The position numbers were made by a program, and so were the translations under genes. A stretch of 39,914 nucleotides of DNA from Bacteroidota bacterium (GTDB lineage Bacteria > Bacteroidota > Bacteroidia > NS11-12g > UBA955), in contig CANMBF010000024.1 of the NCBI GenBank assembly GCA_947496065.1, forward strand, positions 1 to 39,914, read 5' to 3'. The notes beneath the pieces are model-generated. The model was not told where the DNA came from. It made no database searches and saw only the letters and a list, made by a program, of their open reading frames with translations. Below, piece after piece: positions 34,110 to 39,914 of this stretch (positions within the stretch are counted from its first letter, which is position 1; each line of letters opens with the position of its first letter).

Positions 34110-35429
34110 GTGAAATATTCTTTTTTAATTTCTTTTCTAATCATTGGTTGTTTTTTTACGGCATGTAAAAAGAAAGCTGACAATGTTTTTCTTGTAAACG
34201 AGGGTACCGTTGGCTTCGATGGCAATGGCTATACCGATAGTTTTACCTTACTTACCGCTACTATTCGCGAAGACTCTTTAAAGACCGATAGTTTAAGCAA
34301 CAATCTTATTGGCATCATCAAAGATCCTTTTTTTGGCGAATACCATGCGCGCTCTTTCTTTCAATTTAATTTACCTGAATTAGGAAAAGTGATTAGCAGT
34401 GGCACTTTAGATTCGGTCGTATTGTTCATGCAATACACTTCTAAATCGGCTTATTATGGTGACTTAAACTCGGAAGTTAGTTTAGATGTTTATGAATTAA
34501 ATACGGCGTTAACAGCTACCAATGCCGCTTATTCTAATCAGAATTACGGCTTTACTACATCTATTGGTGCTTATACAGGCAAACTAAAGGTCAATGACAG
34601 TATTAAAATTAGAGATCTTTCCAAAAAAGCGACCATAGCGCCTACCCTTGCGATTAAATTAAGTGCAAGTTTTGCTAATAAATTATTTAACGCCAATTCG
34701 ACAGATTTAAGTAGCCAAACAGATTTCTTAAATTTATTCAAAGGATTGGTGATAGTGCCTAGCCCCAATCTTCTATCGGGCAATGGTGTGATGGCAGCTG
34801 TTAACATGTATGCTGCTTTTTCGAAGATTAGAATTTATTACAACGATACCATGCAAAGCGATTTCAAGGTCTTAGATGATTCAAGAAGATTTTCGCAATA
34901 CTATTTTCGCAATCAAAATGCTGAAATTACCAAACAAAAGACAGCATCAAAGAAGGCGAATTTTGATACCACCTTTTTGCAATCGATGACAGGCGCAAAA
35001 ACCAGAATAAGCATCCCTTATTTATTTAACATTGCAAAATCCAAATCTATTTCAATTGCCAAGGCAGAATTGATCATTCGCCCTGTTGCTGGATCTTATG
35101 GTTCAACAACGCCTTTGCCAGCGCGTTTATTACTTCTAAAGCCCGATGCTACCACAGGATTAAACGCAAGTATTTTAGATGCTTTTGAGCCTTTTTATGG
35201 CGGTGCGTATAATGCCACACTGAATGGTTATAAATTCAATATTACACGCCACATTCAAAATTTATTTATTGATTATCAGCGTCAGCCCTACGGAATTGAC
35301 AATAACAAAGGGTTGTTTTTAATCATACCAACGGATAATCCAATTGCACCATCGCGGATGATGGTAGATACAAGAAAAAGAATATCCAATGCAGGAATAG
35401 AATTTAAACTCTATTATTCCGAACTATAA
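34110..35429 (+). CDS. DUF4270 family lipoprotein
   Basis: 439 residues from GTG 34110. A lipoprotein signal (hydrophobic 'YSFLISFLIIGCFFTAC' with a lipobox ending at Cys19) is followed by KKK, suggesting the inner or outer membrane leaflet. The body ('VGFDGNGYTDSFTLLTATI', 'KDPFFGEYHARSFFQF') matches DUF4270, a Bacteroidota-specific outer-membrane-associated family that travels with the glycogen synthase-like gene. Function unknown. Coupled to the upstream gene by 19 bases, and followed 25 bases later by DAHP synthase. Confidence 0.88.
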   Translation: MKYSFLISFLIIGCFFTACKKKADNVFLVNEGTVGFDGNGYTDSFTLLTATIREDSLKTDSLSNNLIGIIKDPFFGEYHARSFFQFNLPELGKVISSGTLDSVVLFMQYTSKSAYYGDLNSEVSLDVYELNTALTATNAAYSNQNYGFTTSIGAYTGKLKVNDSIKIRDLSKKATIAPTLAIKLSASFANKLFNANSTDLSSQTDFLNLFKGLVIVPSPNLLSGNGVMAAVNMYAAFSKIRIYYNDTMQSDFKVLDDSRRFSQYYFRNQNAEITKQKTASKKANFDTTFLQSMTGAKTRISIPYLFNIAKSKSISIAKAELIIRPVAGSYGSTTPLPARLLLLKPDATTGLNASILDAFEPFYGGAYNATLNGYKFNITRHIQNLFIDYQRQPYGIDNNKGLFLIIPTDNPIAPSRMMVDTRKRISNAGIEFKLYYSEL

Positions 35430-35454
35430 TATCCCTTAATTGCTAAACTACAAG

Positions 35455-36327
35455 ATGGACAACAAAAGAAAACCTTATCAACTGGTATCTAGGGAATGGA
35501 AGAAAGAAGATACCGTTATAAAGCTTAAGAATACAGAAATTGGCGGACACAATATTGCGTTAATTGCGGGTCCTTGCGCGGTTGAAAACGAAGACCAAAT
35601 TTTTACAATTTGTGAATTTTTAAGTAAGCAAAATATTAAATTGTTGAGAGGTGGTGCTTATAAACCACGCACTTCACCTTATTCATTTCAAGGATTGAAA
35701 AAGGATGGTTTGATTTTGATGCGCAATGCTGCGGATAAATATGGCATGGGTGTAGTCACCGAAGTTATGGATACCAATTTGTTAGATGAAGTGTACCAAT
35801 ATGCCGATATTTTACAAGTGGGTACACGCAACATGCAAAACTATCAATTGTTGAGAGCGTTGAGTAAAATAGATAAACCTGTTTTATTAAAGCGTGGCAT
35901 GAGCAGCACCTTAGAAGAATGGTTATTGGCGGCGGAGTATATATTATCTGGCGGAAACGATAAGGTGATTTTGTGTGAAAGAGGCATTAGAACCTTCGAA
36001 AATGCTACTAGAAATACCTTAGATCTTAGTATCGTGCCACTGGTTAAATCATTAAGTCATTTACCCATCATTGTTGATCCGAGTCAGGGTACTGGAGTAC
36101 GCGAGTTGGTAACCCCTATGAGCATGGCTGCCATTGCAGCTGGTGCCGATGGCGTAATGGTTGAGGTTCACAACCATCCAGAAGAAGCCTTGTCGGATGG
36201 GCCACAATCATTGTACTTCGATCAGATGAATAATTTGCAGATAAAATTAGCACAAACAGCCCTTATCAACGGCCGTGGTATTGACTTTATGAATGCGCAG
36301 ATTATGCAGTTTGAAAATAATCTGTAA
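35455..36327 (+). CDS. aroF: 3-deoxy-7-phosphoheptulonate synthase (class I, AroQ-less)
   Basis: 290 residues from ATG 35455; the TTG at 35440 is rejected as less usual. It makes DAHP from phosphoenolpyruvate and erythrose 4-phosphate, the first step of the shikimate pathway. Motifs: 'IAGPCAVEN' (metal/PEP site), 'LRGGAYKPRTSPYSFQG' (phosphate binding), 'KRGMSSTLEEWLLAAEYI', 'CERGIRTF' and 'IVDPSQGTG'. It is of the B. subtilis AroA(G)/TIGR01361 type but without a fused chorismate mutase domain, so feedback control must come from elsewhere. Its promoter region is not clear. It sits between DUF4270 and tRNA-Asp. Confidence 0.94.
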   Translation: MDNKRKPYQLVSREWKKEDTVIKLKNTEIGGHNIALIAGPCAVENEDQIFTICEFLSKQNIKLLRGGAYKPRTSPYSFQGLKKDGLILMRNAADKYGMGVVTEVMDTNLLDEVYQYADILQVGTRNMQNYQLLRALSKIDKPVLLKRGMSSTLEEWLLAAEYILSGGNDKVILCERGIRTFENATRNTLDLSIVPLVKSLSHLPIIVDPSQGTGVRELVTPMSMAAIAAGADGVMVEVHNHPEEALSDGPQSLYFDQMNNLQIKLAQTALINGRGIDFMNAQIMQFENNL

Positions 36328-36333
36328 ATATAT

Positions 36334-36363
36334 TTGGATTAAATCGCAAAGTTTATATCTTTG
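36334..36363 (+). promoter_or_regulatory. Promoter of tRNA-Asp
   Basis: TTG (36334-36336), 19 bases, TATCTTTG (36356-36363): a perfect consensus match. The tRNA begins 20 bases downstream, after the aroF stop at 36327. Confidence 0.8.
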
Positions 36364-36382
36364 CACTCCCAAAATCAGCTTC

Positions 36383-36459
36383 GGTGTGGTAGTTCAGCTG
36401 GTTAGAATACTGCCCTGTCACGGCAGGGGTCGCGGGTTCGAGTCCCGTCCACACCGCCA
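36383..36459 (+). tRNA. tRNA-Asp (anticodon GTC), CCA encoded
   Basis: GGTGTGG (36383-36389) pairs with CCACACC (36449-36455) to form the acceptor stem; discriminator G, then encoded CCA (36457-36459). The D arm, the anticodon arm (stem CTGCC/GGCAG, loop CTGTCAC with anticodon GTC) and the T arm (GCGGG-TTCGAGT-CCCGT) all fold. A consensus promoter lies upstream and a terminator downstream, so it is a monocistronic tRNA gene. Confidence 0.97.
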
Positions 36460-36463
36460 AATG

Positions 36464-36491
36464 AAAAGCACCCTGAAAAGGGTGCTTTTTT
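36464..36491 (+). terminator. Terminator of tRNA-Asp
   Basis: AAAAGCACCC-TGAAAA-GGGTGCTTTTTT: perfect stem with 9-10 bp arms, 6-base loop and a T run, 5 bases after the encoded CCA. Confidence 0.93.
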
Positions 36492-36509
36492 CATGAAAAA
36501 AGCTTCGCC

Positions 36510-36622
36510 AAATTTATTTGAGCGAAGATTAGTTCATGAAAAAAGGTCCACGATTTTAATCGTGGATTTTTCATTTGAAGCCATCTCACTAGGGTCCATT
36601 CGCCGCAGGCGGATAATCCCGT
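36510..36622. repeat. Downstream-of-tRNA repeat, copy 1 (with hairpin insert)
   Basis: Copy 1 of an about 86-base unit: '...ATTTATTTGAGCGAAGATT...CATGA', then '...TTTTTCATTTGAAGCCATCTC...CTAGGGTCCATTCGCC', ending TCCCGT (36617-36622). Compared with copy 2 it contains an extra 26-27 bases that form a hairpin, TCCACGAT-TTTA-ATCGTGGA. An upstream arm CTTCGC (36503-36508) also pairs with GCGAAG in the repeat. Part of the gene-free gap 36492-36831. Confidence 0.8.
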
Positions 36623-36635
36623 TGTATGTTGTTTA

Positions 36636-36721
36636 AAATTTATTTGAGCGAAGATTAGTTCATGATTTTTCATTTGAAGCCATCTCACTAGGGTCCATCC
36701 GCCGCAGGCGGATAATCCCGT
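36636..36721. repeat. Downstream-of-tRNA repeat, copy 2
   Basis: The same unit as copy 1 without the inserted hairpin. It contains the perfect small hairpin TCCGCC-GCA-GGCGGA (36698-36712) and runs into a 13-base copy of the tRNA-Asp 3' end. From 36729 to 36831 I see nothing but AT-rich sequence. Confidence 0.8.
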
Positions 36722-36728
36722 CCACACC
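36716..36728 (+). repeat. Direct repeat of the tRNA-Asp 3' end
   Basis: TCCCGTCCACACC is identical to 36443-36455 of tRNA-Asp (end of T arm plus 3' acceptor strand). Duplicated tRNA 3' ends are classic attachment-site scars, but here only about 270 bases lie between and no integrase gene is visible, so a duplication within the repeat family is equally likely. Confidence 0.6.
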
Positions 36729-36831
36729 AAGAAGCAAGGAGTTCAGAAAATTATAAGAATTTTTTAGAGCTACTTTTGGTTTAAATAGGATGTATTTAAA
36801 GCCATTTACATTTTTAGAATGTTCAAAAGGG

Positions 36832-37974
36832 TTATAATGAAATTATTTTTTTAATTTCGAGTATGACGTAATTAAATTCTGCTTCACTTTTAATGCAAAT
36901 AAGGTGGCAACCATTCTTCTCACATAATTCCTTCTTTTTAAAATCTCTTTGCTGATTCTTTTGGAATGCAGCCTCTCCTCCAAAATATTCAACTGGTTGA
37001 TAATGCTGTAAACCTTGATATTCAACAGCAATATTATATTCCGGCAGAAAAATATCTAAATGCTGTTTATTTAGCCATTTTGGTTTGCCATGGTGGTGTA
37101 CTATTGTGTTTTTAAATTCTTCCTTAATACGATAATATAATTTAGTTTCAGTTATCCAACCTTCTCCAATTCTTGGCAAACCCATTAAAGTCCTCAATTC
37201 ATTCTCTGGGCCTTGATAACAATTGAGGTATTCATTCACCAATAATGGATTGATTACAAAATCTTCAAATTGAATATTGTCAGGTATACAAGAATCAGAG
37301 AGTAGTGAAAAATAAAACACATTTTTCTTTTCTGTAAAATACCAATCTTGATTTGTAAAACTTGCTAACCAAACATTCTCAAAATGCGTTCCTTGAAGAG
37401 TTATGGATGAATACAACGAAAGTAAATAATCTCGATTATCTGTAGAATATTTTCCTTCTACCCAATTTTTCAAATCTTCTGTAATTTTTAACCATGTTTT
37501 TGTAGTGCAGTGTTTTTCAATTGCATCATATCCATTTCTATAAATATAAAAGAAGTAAGATGTATACCAATCCATTCCTCCGAGAATAAAATATCTTTTT
37601 AGATAATATTTGAAACTTAATTCATAAAACAAGACTTTTTGATCGAAGGATAAATCATTTTTTATCTGACTAGATAGGGGACTTCTCAATAGAAAACTTT
37701 GAAATAAATCAACATTATCAATACTATGTCCATTGTTCACAAATCTCAAACTTGGATAGAGGTCATTAAGCCCAAGCTTAACTCCGTTTAATTTTAAAGC
37801 TGAATTAATTTTATTTATAGGTATAATTATTTCATTTCTAGATTCCCAATCAGAAACATAAGTTTGAAACTCGTTTCTATACTGAGTAGAGTATTTTTCA
37901 AACCAAAGAACCCTATTCTCATTGAGCACTTCAATTATCTTATAATTTTCGTTTTCAGGAACTATATAATTCAA
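36832..37974 (-). CDS. Orphan PD-(D/E)XK / Vsr-like nuclease-domain protein
   Basis: About 380 residues; the frame extends to 38004, but the TTG there falls inside a -7 box (TATATTTG, minus strand, 38002-38009), so TTG 37974 ('LNYIVPENENYK...') is the more likely start. No ATG lies near. The N-terminal 270 residues match nothing I recognise. The C-terminal 110 or so hold a DUF559/Vsr-like restriction-endonuclease fold: 'HLDIFLPEYNIAVEYQG' (Asp and ExQ catalytic set) followed by 'LQHYQPVEYFGG' and 'RDFKKKELCEKNGCHLICIK'. Probable DNA nuclease, perhaps a standalone defence or mobile-element protein. AT-rich, next to a tRNA gene with a duplicated 3' end, and interposed in the DUF4270-glmS neighbourhood: signs of acquisition. 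Confidence 0.7.
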   Translation of the reverse strand: MNYIVPENENYKIIEVLNENRVLWFEKYSTQYRNEFQTYVSDWESRNEIIIPINKINSALKLNGVKLGLNDLYPSLRFVNNGHSIDNVDLFQSFLLRSPLSSQIKNDLSFDQKVLFYELSFKYYLKRYFILGGMDWYTSYFFYIYRNGYDAIEKHCTTKTWLKITEDLKNWVEGKYSTDNRDYLLSLYSSITLQGTHFENVWLASFTNQDWYFTEKKNVFYFSLLSDSCIPDNIQFEDFVINPLLVNEYLNCYQGPENELRTLMGLPRIGEGWITETKLYYRIKEEFKNTIVHHHGKPKWLNKQHLDIFLPEYNIAVEYQGLQHYQPVEYFGGEAAFQKNQQRDFKKKELCEKNGCHLICIKSEAEFNYVILEIKKIISL

Positions 37975-38009
37975 AATAAAGATTGATATTAATATCTTAG
38001 ACAAATATA

Positions 38010-38330
38010 AGAGAATGTTATACTAGTATACTTCTCAATTAATTCTTGATGTGTTATTTAAAGAATATTTTTCTGCAAGATTAATTTCGTAATTTATAAA
38101 TATTGTTTAATTGGTTTCCAGTCATGAGTCTTCTTAAAAATTGAGCGCTTCAGTATCCTTATAAAATCATAGTAAAAAGATTCATAGATAGGTTGAATAC
38201 TTTGTTTTGAGCCCCTTTTTGAGTTCCTCATTAAGAAAGTTTGCGATGGTCAATTCATTGCATCGGTGATATTCTTCTACAATATACACATAGTGGAGAA
38301 GTAGGCTCAGAACCAATGAAAATTAATCTG
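38010..38330. other. Gene-free gap before glmS
   Basis: No convincing gene. An open stretch of about 45 codons on the minus strand (roughly 38181-38318) lacks an ATG and any recognisable motif, and is not called. No repeats comparable to those after the tRNA are seen. Confidence 0.4.
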
Positions 38331-38338
38331 TAAATTTG
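38331..38338 (+). promoter_or_regulatory. Putative -7 box of glmS
   Basis: TAAATTTG matches TAnnTTTG, 16 bases before the glmS ATG. No TTG is found at the usual upstream distance. Confidence 0.5.
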
Positions 38339-38354
38339 CATAACTTAAAAAATT

Positions 38355-39899
38355 ATGTGTGGAATAGTAGCGTATATAGGGCCTAAAGAAGCGTATCCAA
38401 TTATTATCAAAGGATTAAAAAGATTGGAATACCGTGGCTATGATAGTGCAGGTATTGCATTAATTGATGATGACCAACTCAAAATTTATAAAACAAAAGG
38501 GAAGGTTACTGATTTAGAATCGACTTGTGAGGGTAAGAATATTATAGGTACTTTAGGAATGGGTCATACCCGTTGGGCAACCCATGGCGAACCCAATGAT
38601 AGAAATGCACATCCCCATTTATCACAATCTGGTAACTTAGCAGTGATCCACAATGGTATTATAGAAAACTATGCGACCATTAAAGAAGCTTTAGAAAAAA
38701 GAGGGCATACGTTTGCCAGTGATACAGATACCGAAGTTTTAATTCACTTAATTGAAGACATTCAAGAGAACGAACAGATTTCAATTGATGAGGCGGTAAG
38801 AATTGCATTGAACCAAGTAATTGGCGCTTATGCCATTGTTATTTTGGTGAAAAACGAACCTGCTAAATTAATTGCAGCGCGTAAAGGCAGTCCATTGGTA
38901 GTGGGCATTGGACAAGAACCAGGCGAGTATTTTTTAGCGAGCGATGCGACGCCAATTGTTGAATATACAAGAGATGTTACCTATTTGAATGATGGTGAAA
39001 TTGCCATTGTTAAAGATGGTCAATTAAGCATCAAAACCATTGAGAACATTGCAAAAACACCTTTTATACAAAAATTAGAAATTAATTTAGAAGAGATTGA
39101 AAAAGGCGGTTACCCGCATTTCATGTTGAAGGAAATTTTCGAACAGCCTAAATCTATACACGATAGTATCAGAGGTCGTATTGATTCTGCTAGCGGCCGA
39201 ATTGCTATGCGCAGTATCCAGGAGTATGAAGAAAAGTTGAGAAATGTAAAACGCCTTATTTTAATCGGTTGTGGTACCAGTTGGCATGCCGGTTTAGTAG
39301 GTGAATATTTGTTTGAAGAGTTTGCACGTATACCCGTAGAGGTTGAATACGCTTCGGAATTCAGATACCGCAATCCTGTTATTTATCCCGATGATTTGGT
39401 GATTGCGATTTCACAGAGTGGCGAAACTGCCGATACATTGGCTGCTTTAGAATTGGCCAAAGAAAAAGGTGCTACCATTTTTGGTATTTGTAATGTGGTA
39501 GGTTCATCTATACCTCGCTTTAGCGATGCAGGTGCTTATACACATGCTGGTCCTGAGATTGGTGTGGCATCTACCAAAGCATTTACGGCCCAAGTTTCTG
39601 TTCTCGTTATCATGGCCTTGGCAGTTGCACAAATTCGCGGTACCATCTCACAGGAACGCTTGCGTTTGGTATTAAGTGAATTGGAAGCCATTCCTGCATT
39701 GGTAGAAAAAGCCTTGAAAACAGATGAAGCCATTCAAAAGATAGCAGCCATTTTCAAAGATTCAAGAAACTTTCTATATTTAGGGAGAGGTGTAAATTTC
39801 CCTGTAGCCTTAGAAGGTGCCTTAAAACTGAAAGAAATCTCGTACATACATGCGGAAGGTTATCCAGCTGCAGAAATGAAACACGGCCCCATTGCATAG
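38355..39899 (+). CDS. glmS: Glutamine-fructose-6-phosphate aminotransferase, interrupted by an in-frame TAG
   Basis: 514 codons are readable before TAG at 39897-39899; the family is about 610 residues. GlmS makes glucosamine 6-phosphate for peptidoglycan and lipopolysaccharide. The N-terminal glutaminase has nucleophile Cys2 ('MCGIVAYIG'), 'GHTRWATHG' and 'HNGIIENY'; SIS domain 1 has 'LIGCGTSWHAG' and 'ISQSGETADT'; SIS domain 2 begins ('LGRGVNFPVALEGALKLKEI') and proceeds to 'EMKHGPIA', where Leu is expected. After the stop the frame resumes at once as Ile-Asp-Glu-Glu-Val, the conserved continuation, so a single base change (TTG to TAG) explains the break. Whether this is a real nonsense mutation, a sequencing error or a recoded codon cannot be told here. 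Window ends at 39914. Confidence 0.95.
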   Translation: MCGIVAYIGPKEAYPIIIKGLKRLEYRGYDSAGIALIDDDQLKIYKTKGKVTDLESTCEGKNIIGTLGMGHTRWATHGEPNDRNAHPHLSQSGNLAVIHNGIIENYATIKEALEKRGHTFASDTDTEVLIHLIEDIQENEQISIDEAVRIALNQVIGAYAIVILVKNEPAKLIAARKGSPLVVGIGQEPGEYFLASDATPIVEYTRDVTYLNDGEIAIVKDGQLSIKTIENIAKTPFIQKLEINLEEIEKGGYPHFMLKEIFEQPKSIHDSIRGRIDSASGRIAMRSIQEYEEKLRNVKRLILIGCGTSWHAGLVGEYLFEEFARIPVEVEYASEFRYRNPVIYPDDLVIAISQSGETADTLAALELAKEKGATIFGICNVVGSSIPRFSDAGAYTHAGPEIGVASTKAFTAQVSVLVIMALAVAQIRGTISQERLRLVLSELEAIPALVEKALKTDEAIQKIAAIFKDSRNFLYLGRGVNFPVALEGALKLKEISYIHAEGYPAAEMKHGPIA

Positions 39900-39914
39900 A
39901 TCGATGAAGAGGTG

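Noticed and set aside
38181-38318. Open stretch of about 45 codons on the minus strand before glmS
   Set aside because: No ATG, no promoter or ribosome site, and no motif I can recognise; too short to separate from chance in AT-rich DNA.

Overview
The window comes from a member of the Bacteroidota, probably a free-living Chitinophagales/Sphingobacteriales-like lineage. The evidence is a type IX secretion (type B C-terminal domain) giant surface protein, a DUF4270 lipoprotein, an ACT-tailed CBS protein followed by a BamA-like barrel, a MaeB malic enzyme-PTA fusion, repeated matches to the Bacteroidota promoter (TTG-N19-TAnnTTTG), AT-rich DNA, and several genes that appear to use TTG or other non-ATG starts.

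Layout: (1) 1-921 is the 3' end of a zinc metalloprotease gene closed by a strong terminator. (2) 1260-11296 is a tightly packed six-gene minus-strand operon: C5 DNA methyltransferase, compact HPPC-type methylase-like protein, MORC/GHKL ATPase, SF2 helicase-Z1 protein, PD-(D/E)XK nuclease (DUF4420) and AIPR protein. It reads as an ATP-dependent restriction-modification/phage-defence system and is the most notable content of the window. (3) 11527-15140 is an accessory patchwork: a small acidic ORF, a broken panE 3' end, a winged-helix regulator with its own operators, and an AbiEi/AbiEii toxin-antitoxin pair. These pieces are separated by three copies of a 25-26 bp palindromic repeat, and the AbiE pair lies between two imperfect repeats of about 250 bp. 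(4) 15198-36327 is core genome: maeB, a small membrane protein, a 1.7-kilo-residue T9SS adhesin, asd, CBS-ACT, BamA-like, a papain-like protease, EamA, YicC, S41 protease, metallophosphoesterase, glycogen synthase-like, DUF4270 and DAHP synthase. (5) 36383-38004 is a tRNA-Asp with a terminator, duplicated sequence that repeats the tRNA 3' end, and an AT-rich orphan Vsr/PD-(D/E)XK-type nuclease. (6) From 38355 is glmS, whose reading frame is interrupted by an in-frame TAG 15 bases before the window ends.

How the genes work together: in the island, the methyltransferase(s) would mark host DNA; the GHKL ATPase and the helicase-Z1 protein would supply ATP-driven DNA engagement; DUF4420 is the best nuclease candidate; AIPR has a phage-resistance association but no known biochemistry. 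The downstream patchwork adds an AbiE toxin-antitoxin pair, making 1260-15140 a defence/accessory hotspot between core genes, with the truncated panE marking a place where ancestral sequence was lost. All functional calls rest on motif and family recognition by eye; no database search was run.
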